A stretch of 64,000 nt of DNA, taken from contig JAVYIG010002118.1 in the NCBI GenBank assembly GCA_035222895.1, positions 206,316 through 270,315 of the forward strand, read 5' to 3'. Position numbers and translations under genes: made by a program. Shown in pieces: positions 1-8,940 of this stretch (its first letter is position 1; each line of letters starts with the position of its first letter). Below the pieces are notes generated by a model that was given only the letters and a program-made list of their open reading frames with translations, was not told the origin of the DNA and ran no database searches. The DNA is from Strongylocentrotus droebachiensis. Taxonomy: Eukaryota > Echinodermata > Echinoidea > Camarodonta > Strongylocentrotidae.

Positions 1-1097
1 TTTGCAGCATGCATGCAATGAACGGTGTTTTACTCCTCCAATAAATTTAATAAAAGCGCCCTAATCTTGCACGAGGTGAGACAAAGGGCCTTTTACATTT
101 GAAAGCATTTAACCCACCTCGCCTGTGTACCCGAGCAGAATTAAATAGTGCTCAACAATAAAAACCCACAGTCTTGGGTCAAGAGGTCTATATTGGTTTG
201 TTTATTTATTTATTTGTTTTAATTGACAGTGTACTATTACATATCAGGTATATTAGATACTCTGTTTTAAATACAATCAATTAGACTGTCGAGCAATTAA
301 TGAATTATATCTTCTGCTTCTTGTCCTAAAATCATATCTAATTACTGGTTTTTAAAACGGTATCATTTGAATTTCCATTTCCCAGCATTATTTTTGAACT
401 GTCCCGAAATTGTTTTCCTTTCTTGAAATCAGACTACAGCCCCAGCCTATTCTTTACTTATGCATGGGATATTGAAAGGCCTTGTCCTCCCAGACAAGGA
501 TAAAAAGCTTATTCAGTAGGCTACCTTTAGGGACAATACTTTAAAATAATGCTGTCATTGTTGCAATGTTAGGAATGCTATTATTACCTCTTTGGGAATC
601 CACGTATTTGCCAAAAGTATTTGCTCAATGAAGGGAGGGTCGGATTTTTTTCTTCAATTCATTAATTGATGCCATGTCTGAAAGAGCTGAGTAGTTTGTT
701 ACGTAACTATTCAAAAATTGCAGGTGCAAGCTATTGAAAAGCCAAGCTTCCTTTATTCATTGGTGCCCTTTTGTAGAATTCGTAGCGTATACTAAATTGA
801 ATAGACCCGTGTTCTATTCATTATGCTATGTCAGGGCAGTGACCTATTGTCATATCACTTTAAGTTAAAGTCAGTAGTTCGCAGAATAAATGAAAATAAC
901 ATAAAACCTCCCTAATATATCAGTAATATCAGTAACTGAAAGAAAAAAAATAGGGGCAATCTTGACAACATCGGACTACAAAAATAATAATAAATATGCC
1001 TCCCGAAAGCGTGAAATCAGTAAATCGGCATATTGTGTAAAGTCATTAACATGCAGAAAGTGTTAAGAACAACAAACGAACCAGAGAGTAGCAGTGA
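1..1097 (+). repeat. Near-invariant non-coding spacer of the unit
   Basis: About 1.1 kb of A+T-rich sequence with stop codons in all frames and no open frame above about 60 codons. It recurs at the same offset in all 20 units. Short elements visible: a GCATGCATGC palindrome near 7; possible stem CGAGGTG/CACCTCG (about 72-123); a TTTA simple repeat near 200-220; a 7-bp stem CCTTGTC/GACAAGG near 480-500; a TTGCA/TGCAA foldback near 717-728; and a GTTACGTAAC palindrome near 699. None identifies a known gene or RNA. Apart from single-base indels in units 19 and 20, I found no structural variation. Confidence 0.85.
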
Positions 1098-1104
1098 GGC
1101 AAAG

Positions 1105-1115
1105 TGGTCTTGTGG
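1105..1115 (+). promoter_or_regulatory. Box A-like Pol III promoter element of V
   Basis: TGGTCTTGTGG fits TRGYNNANNNG at 10 of the 11 positions, with T in place of the A at position 7. It precedes box B by 34 nt, a spacing typical of tRNA genes. Whether TFIIIC binds is not shown by the sequence. Confidence 0.55.
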
Positions 1116-1149
1116 ATAAGGCTGATCGCTTCACAATGCAATGTATCCA

Positions 1150-1158
1150 GTTCGACTC
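1150..1158 (+). promoter_or_regulatory. Box B-like Pol III promoter element of V
   Basis: GTTCGACTC matches GWTCRANNC at every position. The same half-element is copied into L1-L3 (with CGG or AGG before TTCGACTCC), where no box A lies upstream. Confidence 0.6.
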
Positions 1159-1169
1159 CTAGTTTCTCC

Positions 1170-2465
1170 TTTATTTTTTTTAAAATTATTTTTCTTCACC
1201 CCATGATATTGACTTTCCATCTCTTTTTTAAAGGGGACACCCCCCCCCCCCCACCTCCTAAACAAAGGAGTAAATGACATGTGATACTATTTTCTTTTTT
1301 TTAAAAGCGACTTTTTGAATTACTTAGTCGTTAGAATACATCTTTTGCTACATCTACAACAATGCAATGTATCCGGTTCGACTCCCAGTTTCTCCTTTAT
1401 TTTTTTTTAAATTATTTTTCTTCACCCCATGATATTGACTTTCCATCTCTTTTTTAAAGGGGACACCCCCCCCCCACCTCCTAAACAAAGGAGTAAATGA
1501 CATGTGATACTATTTTCTTTTTTTTAAAAGCGACTTTTTGAATTACTTAGTCGTTAGAATACATCTTTTGCTACATCTACAACAATAAGTAGCAATATGA
1601 AAAAATGACATGTGATACTATTTTCTTTTTTTTTAAAGCGACTTTTTGAATTACTTAGTCGTTAGAATACATCTTTCGCTACATCTACAACAATAAGTGG
1701 CAATATGAAAAAATGACATGTGATACTATTTCCTTTTTTTTTAAAGCGACTTTTTGAATTACTTAGTCGTTAGAATACATCTTTTGCTACATCTACAACA
1801 ATGCAATGTATCAGGTTCGACTCCCAGTTTCTCCTTTATTTTTTTTAAAATTTTTTTTCTTCACCCCATGATATTGACTTTCCATCTCTTTTTTAAAGGG
1901 GACACCCCCCCCCCACCTCCTAAACAAAGGAGTAAATGACATGTGATACTATTTTCTTTTTTTTAAAAGCGACTTTTTGAATTACTTAGTCGTTAGAATA
2001 CATCTTTTGCTACATCTACAACAATGCAATGTATCAGGTTCGACTCCCAGTTTCTCCTTTATTTTTTTTAAAATTATTTTTCTTCACCCCATGATATTGA
2101 CTTTCCATCTCTTTTTTAAAGGGGACACCCCCCCCCCCCCACCTCCTAAACAAAGGAGTAAATGACATGTGATACTATTTTCTTTTTTTTTAAAAGCGAC
2201 TTTTTGAATTACTTAGTCGTTAGAATACATCTTTTGCTACATCTACAACAATAAGTGGTAATATGAAAAAATGACATGTGATACTATTTCCTTTTTTTTT
2301 AAAGCGACTTTTTGAATTACTTAGTCGTTAGAATACATCTTTCGCTACATCTACAACAATAAGTGGCAATATGAAAAAATGACATGTGATACTATTTTCT
2401 TTTTTTTTAAAAGCGACTTTTTGAATTACTTAGTCGTTAGAATACATCTTTCGCTACATCTACAA
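1170..2465 (+). repeat. Nested L/S subrepeat array of unit 1
   Basis: Two related subrepeats alternate. L blocks begin with caatgcaatg at 1134 (L0, inside V), 1360 (L1), 1799 (L2) and 2022 (L3) and are 223-227 bp long. S blocks begin with caataagt at 1583, 1691, 2249 and 2357 and are 108-109 bp. Both share one tail: acatgtgatactattt, a T run, then gcgactttttgaattac, and end in gctacatctacaa. L has in addition the 3' half of the V tRNA-like element, the stretch with cttcaccccatgatattg, and a GGGGACA-plus-poly-C tract. Tails carry either ttttgctac or ttcgctac, useful for tracing exchanges between blocks. Confidence 0.88.
1233..1252 (+). repeat. GGGGACA/poly-C tract in L block
   Basis: Each L block contains GGGGACA followed by a C run whose length differs from copy to copy (roughly 9-16 C). 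GGGG and the first CCCC flank a 3-nt ACA, so a tight hairpin is possible. Length differences may be real slippage or sequencing error. The tract recurs in every L block of the window. Confidence 0.75.
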
Positions 2466-2509
2466 CAATAAGTATCAATATGAAAAAATACATAGAGATT
2501 GGCAGTGTG

Positions 2510-2580
2510 ACACATTTAGTCTAGTGGATAGGCAATTGCCTGGTAACTGTAAGGTATCGGGTTCGACACCCAGCTAGTGT
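2510..2580 (+). pseudogene. tRNA-like element T1 (unit 1) with T-tract terminator
   Basis: These 71 nt fit the canonical tRNA register exactly: 7-2-4-7-4-1-5-7-5-5-5-7-5-7. Box A TAGTCTAGTGG (2517-2527) and box B GTTCGACAC (2561-2569) both match consensus fully. The D stem GTCT/AGGC pairs 4 of 4, the acceptor only over its outer 4 pairs (ACAC/GTGT), and the T stem in 3 inner pairs plus a wobble. The anticodon stem ATTGC/CTGTA is broken. The loop CTGGTAA puts GGT at the anticodon, nominally Thr, but the AGTGGATAGGC D arm resembles tRNA-Arg, so ancestry is open. A long T run follows at once, as at Pol III terminators. Confidence 0.75.
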
Positions 2581-2592
2581 TTTTTTTTTAAT
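2572..2592 (+). terminator. Possible Pol III terminator (T run) after T1
   Basis: The element's last bases GCTAGTG run directly into about ten T residues. Four or more T are enough to stop Pol III in many animals. Presence of a T run right after T1 and T2 in all units is compatible with discrete short transcripts, though T runs are common throughout this AT-rich unit. Confidence 0.4.
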
Positions 2593-2672
2593 CTTTGAAA
2601 AAGAAAAACGTCTTTTGCTACATCTACACGATAAGTATCAATATGAAAAAATACATAGAGATTGGCAGTGTG

Positions 2673-2743
2673 ACACATTTAGTCTAGTGGATAGGCAATT
2701 GCCTGGTAACTGTAAGGTATCGGGTTCGACACCCAGCTAGTGT
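2673..2743 (+). pseudogene. tRNA-like element T2 (unit 1) with T-tract terminator
   Basis: Identical to T1 over all 71 nt by eye, 163 bp downstream in the same orientation. The following tail differs from that of T1 (tttaaatctttg and aaaaaagtc, against tttaatctttg and aaaaacgtc), so the two copies can be told apart. The T2-type tail identifies the origin of the extra element in unit 4. Confidence 0.75.
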
Positions 2744-2835
2744 TTTTTTTTAAATCTTTGAAAAAGAAAAAAGTCTTTTGCTACATCTACACGATAAGTA
2801 TCAATATAAAAAAATACATAGAGTTTGGCAGTGTG

Positions 2836-2905
2836 ACACAATAGTCTATTGGATAGGCAATTGCCTGGTAACTGGAAGGTATCGGGTTCGACACACAGCA
2901 AGTGC
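2836..2905 (+). pseudogene. tRNA-like element T3 (unit 1), divergent copy
   Basis: A 70-nt diverged copy: one base shorter in the acceptor/spacer region, TAGTCTATTGG for box A (still matching TRGYNNANNNG), CTGGA for CTGTA after the anticodon loop, and CACAG for CCCAG in the T stem, with box B GTTCGACAC intact. The 3' end is caagtgc followed by only TTTT and a poly-A stretch, so the terminator is weaker than those of T1 and T2. The same changes recur in every unit, so they predate amplification. Confidence 0.7.
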
Positions 2906-3042
2906 TTTTAAAAAAAAATCTTTATAATAGAAAAACTTATGTTAAACCCCTTTTTATCTCACTCAAAGTCCATATTTATTGCTATTTTTTTAATTGATTG
3001 ATACAATTTTTTTAATTTTTTTATAATTTTTTTTTGGTGGGT
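2906..3042 (+). repeat. T-rich tract before the minisatellite
   Basis: Low-complexity sequence with strong strand asymmetry: T runs of 5-9 interrupted by AA and GATTGATACAA. It abuts the GC-rich minisatellite through GGTGGGT. No gene is visible. Such an easily melted stretch beside a hairpin-prone array could matter for replication, but that is only inference. Confidence 0.7.
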
Positions 3043-3239
3043 AGCTGGCGGTCGTCAGCTAGCTGGCGGTCGTCAGCTAGCTGGCGGTCGTCAGCTAGCT
3101 GGCGGTCGTCAGCTAGCTGGCGGTCGTCAGCTAGCTGGCGGTCGTCAGCTAGCTGGCGGTCGTCAGCTAGCTGGCGGTCGTCAGCTAGCTGGCGGTCGTC
3201 AGCTAGCTGGCGGTCGTCAGCTAGCTGGCGGTCGTCAGC
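3043..3239 (+). repeat. 18-bp hairpin minisatellite, 11 copies (unit 1)
   Basis: The monomer is AGCTGGCGGTCGTCAGCT. Its first eight bases can pair with its last eight (seven Watson-Crick pairs and one G-T), leaving a 2-nt GT loop, so each monomer is an imperfect palindrome. The copies are identical by eye and the last lacks its final T. Period 18 keeps both strands open in several frames, giving spurious low-complexity frames. Confidence 0.95.
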
Positions 3240-3413
3240 GTGGCCTGCGGCCGGTAGCGGTAGCCACAGAGCCATGTCCATTTTTAAAACTAGATTCAAA
3301 AGCCTCTTATTGCCAGGTTAACAACGTTTTTTTTCCATTTTCAATCATAATATCCTCGTTTAAATCACTCTCTACTGTCCCGTACTATCCCTTTCCTGCC
3401 TGTAAACAACTCA
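3240..3413 (+). repeat. Flank between minisatellite and next unit
   Basis: 174 bp beginning GTGGCCTGCGGCC, GC-rich at first and AT-rich later, ending in taaacaactca. Possible foldbacks are GTGGC/GCCAC and GGCC/GGCC within the first 32 bases. The first 86 bp are the part copied in inverted orientation in unit 8. No coding content recognised. Confidence 0.75.
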
Positions 3414-4510
3414 TTTGCAGCATGCATGCAATGAACGGTGTTTTACTCCTCCAATAAATTTAATAAAAGCGCCCTAATCTTGCACGAGGTGAGACAAAGG
3501 GCCTTTTACATTTGAAAGCATTTAACCCACCTCGCCTGTGTACCCGAGCAGAATTAAATAGTGCTCAACAATAAAAACCCACAGTCTTGGGTCAAGAGGT
3601 CTATATTGGTTTGTTTATTTATTTATTTGTTTTAATTGACAGTGTACTATTACATATCAGGTATATTAGATACTCTGTTTTAAATACAATCAATTAGACT
3701 GTCGAGCAATTAATGAATTATATCTTCTGCTTCTTGTCCTAAAATCATATCTAATTACTGGTTTTTAAAACGGTATCATTTGAATTTCCATTTCCCAGCA
3801 TTATTTTTGAACTGTCCCGAAATTGTTTTCCTTTCTTGAAATCAGACTACAGCCCCAGCCTATTCTTTACTTATGCATGGGATATTGAAAGGCCTTGTCC
3901 TCCCAGACAAGGATAAAAAGCTTATTCAGTAGGCTACCTTTAGGGACAATACTTTAAAATAATGCTGTCATTGTTGCAATGTTAGGAATGCTATTATTAC
4001 CTCTTTGGGAATCCACGTATTTGCCAAAAGTATTTGCTCAATGAAGGGAGGGTCGGATTTTTTTCTTCAATTCATTAATTGATGCCATGTCTGAAAGAGC
4101 TGAGTAGTTTGTTACGTAACTATTCAAAAATTGCAGGTGCAAGCTATTGAAAAGCCAAGCTTCCTTTATTCATTGGTGCCCTTTTGTAGAATTCGTAGCG
4201 TATACTAAATTGAATAGACCCGTGTTCTATTCATTATGCTATGTCAGGGCAGTGACCTATTGTCATATCACTTTAAGTTAAAGTCAGTAGTTCGCAGAAT
4301 AAATGAAAATAACATAAAACCTCCCTAATATATCAGTAATATCAGTAACTGAAAGAAAAAAAATAGGGGCAATCTTGACAACATCGGACTACAAAAATAA
4401 TAATAAATATGCCTCCCGAAAGCGTGAAATCAGTAAATCGGCATATTGTGTAAAGTCATTAACATGCAGAAAGTGTTAAGAACAACAAACGAACCAGAGA
4501 GTAGCAGTGA

Positions 4511-4582
4511 GGCAAAGTGGTCTTGTGGATAAGGCTGATCGCTTCACAATGCAATGTATCCAGTTCGACTCCTAGTTTCTCC
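4511..4582 (+). pseudogene. tRNA-like element V, unit 2
   Basis: Box A 4518-4528, box B 4563-4571; same sequence as the unit 1 copy by eye. Confidence 0.65.
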
Positions 4583-5039
4583 TTTATTTTTTTTAAAATT
4601 ATTTTTCTTCACCCCATGATATTGACTTTCCATCTCTTTTTTAAAGGGGACACCCCCCCCCCCACCTCCTAAACAAAGGAGTAAATGACATGTGATACTA
4701 TTTTCTTTTTTTTAAAAGCGACTTTTTGAATTACTTAGTCGTTAGAATACATCTTTTGCTACATCTACAACAATGCAATGTATCCGGTTCGACTCCCAGT
4801 TTCTCCTTTATTTTTTTTTAAATTATTTTTCTTCACCCCATGATATTGACTTTCCATCTCTTTTTTAAAGGGGACACCCCCCCCCCCACCTCCTAAACAA
4901 AGGAGTAAATGACATGTGATACTATTTTCTTTTTTTTTAAAAGCGACTTTTTGAATTACTTAGTCGTTAGAATACATCTTTCGCTACATCTACAACAATA
5001 AGTATCAATATGAAAAAATACATAGAGATTGGCAGTGTG

Positions 5040-5435
5040 ACACATTTAGTCTAGTGGATAGGCAATTGCCTGGTAACTGTAAGGTATCGGGTTCGACACC
5101 CAGCTAGTGTTTTTTTTTTAATCTTTGAAAAAGAAAAACGTCTTTTGCTACATCTACACGATAAGTATCAATATGAAAAAATACATAGAGATTGGCAGTG
5201 TGACACATTTAGTCTAGTGGATAGGCAATTGCCTGGTAACTGTAAGGTATCGGGTTCGACACCCAGCTAGTGTTTTTTTTTAAATCTTTGAAAAAGAAAA
5301 AAGTCTTTTGCTACATCTACACGATAAGTATCAATATAAAAAAATACATAGAGTTTGGCAGTGTGACACAATAGTCTATTGGATAGGCAATTGCCTGGTA
5401 ACTGGAAGGTATCGGGTTCGACACACAGCAAGTGC
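5040..5435 (+). pseudogene. tRNA-like trio T1-T3, unit 2
   Basis: T1 5040-5110, T2 5203-5273, T3 5366-5435. Retained intact although the preceding L/S array is nearly all deleted. Confidence 0.7.
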
Positions 5436-5572
5436 TTTTAAAAAAAAATCTTTATAATAGAAAAACTTATGTTAAACCCCTTTTTATCTCACTCAAAGTC
5501 CATATTTATTGCTATTTTTTTAATTGATTGATACAATTTTTTTAATTTTTTTATAATTTTTTTTTGGTGGGT

Positions 5573-5787
5573 AGCTGGCGGTCGTCAGCTAGCTGGCGGT
5601 CGTCAGCTAGCTGGCGGTCGTCAGCTAGCTGGCGGTCGTCAGCTAGCTGGCGGTCGTCAGCTAGCTGGCGGTCGTCAGCTAGCTGGCGGTCGTCAGCTAG
5701 CTGGCGGTCGTCAGCTAGCTGGCGGTCGTCAGCTAGCTGGCGGTCGTCAGCTAGCTGGCGGTCGTCAGCTAGCTGGCGGTCGTCAGC
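5573..5787 (+). repeat. 18-bp minisatellite, 12 copies (unit 2)
   Basis: Twelve direct copies; joint longest regular array in the window with units 5 and 19. Confidence 0.95.
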
Positions 5788-7058
5788 GTGGCCTGCGGCC
5801 GGTAGCGGTAGCCACAGAGCCATGTCCATTTTTAAAACTAGATTCAAAAGCCTCTTATTGCCAGGTTAACAACGTTTTTTTTCCATTTTCAATCATAATA
5901 TCCTCGTTTAAATCACTCTCTACTGTCCCGTACTATCCCTTTCCTGCCTGTAAACAACTCATTTGCAGCATGCATGCAATGAACGGTGTTTTACTCCTCC
6001 AATAAATTTAATAAAAGCGCCCTAATCTTGCACGAGGTGAGACAAAGGGCCTTTTACATTTGAAAGCATTTAACCCACCTCGCCTGTGTACCCGAGCAGA
6101 ATTAAATAGTGCTCAACAATAAAAACCCACAGTCTTGGGTCAAGAGGTCTATATTGGTTTGTTTATTTATTTATTTGTTTTAATTGACAGTGTACTATTA
6201 CATATCAGGTATATTAGATACTCTGTTTTAAATACAATCAATTAGACTGTCGAGCAATTAATGAATTATATCTTCTGCTTCTTGTCCTAAAATCATATCT
6301 AATTACTGGTTTTTAAAACGGTATCATTTGAATTTCCATTTCCCAGCATTATTTTTGAACTGTCCCGAAATTGTTTTCCTTTCTTGAAATCAGACTACAG
6401 CCCCAGCCTATTCTTTACTTATGCATGGGATATTGAAAGGCCTTGTCCTCCCAGACAAGGATAAAAAGCTTATTCAGTAGGCTACCTTTAGGGACAATAC
6501 TTTAAAATAATGCTGTCATTGTTGCAATGTTAGGAATGCTATTATTACCTCTTTGGGAATCCACGTATTTGCCAAAAGTATTTGCTCAATGAAGGGAGGG
6601 TCGGATTTTTTTCTTCAATTCATTAATTGATGCCATGTCTGAAAGAGCTGAGTAGTTTGTTACGTAACTATTCAAAAATTGCAGGTGCAAGCTATTGAAA
6701 AGCCAAGCTTCCTTTATTCATTGGTGCCCTTTTGTAGAATTCGTAGCGTATACTAAATTGAATAGACCCGTGTTCTATTCATTATGCTATGTCAGGGCAG
6801 TGACCTATTGTCATATCACTTTAAGTTAAAGTCAGTAGTTCGCAGAATAAATGAAAATAACATAAAACCTCCCTAATATATCAGTAATATCAGTAACTGA
6901 AAGAAAAAAAATAGGGGCAATCTTGACAACATCGGACTACAAAAATAATAATAAATATGCCTCCCGAAAGCGTGAAATCAGTAAATCGGCATATTGTGTA
7001 AAGTCATTAACATGCAGAAAGTGTTAAGAACAACAAACGAACCAGAGAGTAGCAGTGA

Positions 7059-7130
7059 GGCAAAGTGGTCTTGTGGATAAGGCTGATCGCTTCACAATGC
7101 AATGTATCCAGTTCGACTCCTAGTTTCTCC
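7059..7130 (+). pseudogene. tRNA-like element V, unit 3
   Basis: Box A 7066-7076, box B 7111-7119. Confidence 0.65.
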
Positions 7131-8246
7131 TTTATTTTTTTTAAAATTATTTTTCTTCACCCCATGATATTGACTTTCCATCTCTTTTTTAAAGGGGACA
7201 CCCCCCCCCCCCACCTCCTAAACAAAGGAGTAAATGACATGTGATACTATTTTCTTTTTTTTAAAAGCGACTTTTTGAATTACTTAGTCGTTAGAATACA
7301 TCTTTTGCTACATCTACAACAATGCAATGTATCCGGTTCGACTCCCAGTTTCTCCTTTATTTTTTTTTAAATTATTTTTCTTCACCCCATGATATTGACT
7401 TTCCATCTCTTTTTTAAAGGGGACACCCCCCCCCCCCCACCTCCTAAACAAAGGAGTAAATGACATGTGATACTATTTTCTTTTTTTTAAAAGCGACTTT
7501 TTGAATTACTTAGTCGTTAGAATACATCTTTTGCTACATCTACAACAATAAGTAGCAATATGAAAAAATGACATGTGATACTATTTTCTTTTTTTTTAAA
7601 GCGACTTTTTGAATTACTTAGTCGTTAGAATACATCTTTCGCTACATCTACAACAATAAGTGGCAATATGAAAAAATGACATGTGATACTATTTCCTTTT
7701 TTTTTAAAGCGACTTTTTGAATTACTTAGTCGTTAGAATACATCTTTTGCTACATCTACAACAATGCAATGTATCAGGTTCGACTCCCAGTTTCTCCTTT
7801 ATTTTTTTTAAAATTATTTTTCTTCACCCCATGATATTGACTTTCCATCTCTTTTTTAAAGGGGACACCCCCCCCCCACCTCCTAAACAAAGGAGTAAAT
7901 GACATGTGATACTATTTTCTTTTTTTTTAAAAGCGACTTTTTGAATTACTTAGTCGTTAGAATACATCTTTTGCTACATCTACAACAATAAGTGGTAATA
8001 TGAAAAAATGACATGTGATACTATTTCCTTTTTTTTTAAAGCGACTTTTTGAATTACTTAGTCGTTAGAATACATCTTTCGCTACATCTACAACAATAAG
8101 TGGCAATATGAAAAAATGACATGTGATACTATTTTCTTTTTTTTTAAAAGCGACTTTTTGAATTACTTAGTCGTTAGAATACATCTTTCGCTACATCTAC
8201 AACAATAAGTATCAATATGAAAAAATACATAGAGATTGGCAGTGTG

Positions 8247-8642
8247 ACACATTTAGTCTAGTGGATAGGCAATTGCCTGGTAACTGTAAGGTATCGGGTT
8301 CGACACCCAGCTAGTGTTTTTTTTTTAATCTTTGAAAAAGAAAAACGTCTTTTGCTACATCTACACGATAAGTATCAATATGAAAAAATACATAGAGATT
8401 GGCAGTGTGACACATTTAGTCTAGTGGATAGGCAATTGCCTGGTAACTGTAAGGTATCGGGTTCGACACCCAGCTAGTGTTTTTTTTTAAATCTTTGAAA
8501 AAGAAAAAAGTCTTTTGCTACATCTACACGATAAGTATCAATATAAAAAAATACATAGAGTTTGGCAGTGTGACACAATAGTCTATTGGATAGGCAATTG
8601 CCTGGTAACTGGAAGGTATCGGGTTCGACACACAGCAAGTGC
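8247..8642 (+). pseudogene. tRNA-like trio T1-T3, unit 3
   Basis: T1 8247-8317, T2 8410-8480, T3 8573-8642. Confidence 0.7.
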
Positions 8643-8779
8643 TTTTAAAAAAAAATCTTTATAATAGAAAAACTTATGTTAAACCCCTTTTTATCTCACT
8701 CAAAGTCCATATTTATTGCTATTTTTTTAATTGATTGATACAATTTTTTTAATTTTTTTATAATTTTTTTTTGGTGGGT

Positions 8780-8940
8780 AGCTGGCGGTCGTCAGCTAGC
8801 TGGCGGTCGTCAGCTAGCTGGCGGTCGTCAGCTAGCTGGCGGTCGTCAGCTAGCTGGCGGTCGTCAGCTAGCTGGCGGTCGTCAGCTAGCTGGCGGTCGT
8901 CAGCTAGCTGGCGGTCGTCAGCTAGCTGGCGGTCGTCAGC
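8780..8940 (+). repeat. 18-bp minisatellite, 9 copies (unit 3)
   Basis: Nine direct identical copies. Confidence 0.95.

Larger units (their letters stand above)
1098..1169 (+). pseudogene. tRNA-like element V (unit 1), Pol III boxes A and B
   Basis: These 72 nt fit the tRNA numbering frame. Box A TGGTCTTGTGG (1105-1115) matches the eukaryotic consensus TRGYNNANNNG except at one position. Box B GTTCGACTC (1150-1158) matches GWTCRANNC fully. In this register the acceptor ends GGCAAAG/TTTCTCC pair at 5 of 7 positions (one G-U) and the D stem GTCT/AGGC at 4 of 4. The anticodon stem (1 of 5) and T stem are broken, so it is not a working tRNA. The anticodon-position triplet reads TCA. A TTTATTTTTTTT tract follows. 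It is probably a tRNA-derived SINE head or decayed tRNA gene; isotype not assignable. Confidence 0.7.
1..3413 (+). repeat. Repeat unit 1 (3413 bp, L0-L1-S1-S2-L2-L3-S3-S4)
   Basis: Reference unit for this annotation. Spacer 1-1097, tRNA-like V 1098-1169, L/S blocks to 2465, three tRNA-like T elements 2510-2905, T-rich tract to 3042, minisatellite of 11 copies 3043-3239, flank to 3413. The position of the unit start is an arbitrary phase, chosen because the window itself begins there. One visible private substitution lies in L2 near 1853, where an A of the usual TTATTTTTC is a T. Confidence 0.95.
3414..5961 (+). repeat. Repeat unit 2 (2548 bp, shortest; L0-L1 only)
   Basis: Only L0 (4547) and L1 (4771) stand between V and the T elements; S1, S2, L2, L3, S3 and S4 are missing. 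The L1 tail here carries the S4-type signature (a longer T run, AAAAGCGAC and ttcgctac), so the junction lies inside the shared tail. That is the product expected from unequal exchange between L1 and S4. Confidence 0.93.

Noticed and set aside
41-46. AATAAA polyadenylation signal
   Set aside because: AATAAA occurs several times in this AT-rich spacer without any coding sequence upstream or other transcript evidence.
1754-2165. Repeated 61-64-codon frame over L blocks in many units
   Set aside because: It starts at a TTG inside the S/L tail, runs through the tRNA-like half and the T and C runs, and its end shifts with C-run length. Nothing suggests a protein.
2510-2905. Functional tRNA genes (Thr by anticodon triplet)
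   Set aside because: Anticodon, T and inner acceptor stems are broken in every copy, so charging and ribosome use are not credible. I keep them as tRNA-like elements.
3043-3239. CRISPR array
   Set aside because: The 18-bp copies are contiguous with no spacers, and there are no cas genes; the unit is an ordinary minisatellite.
3021-3321. Open frames of 72-119 codons across the minisatellite on both strands, with 6-residue repeats (ADDRQL or WRSSAS) in each unit
   Set aside because: They are a by-product of an 18-bp stop-free repeat. Length tracks copy number exactly, most start at TTG rather than ATG, and the flanks show no coding signal. The frame differs or breaks in units 4, 7, 8, 9 and 11.
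1-3413. rDNA, 5S or snRNA gene repeat
   Set aside because: Unit length would allow it, but no stretch resembles rRNA or snRNA sequence, and the spacer carries no conserved RNA-gene core I recognise.
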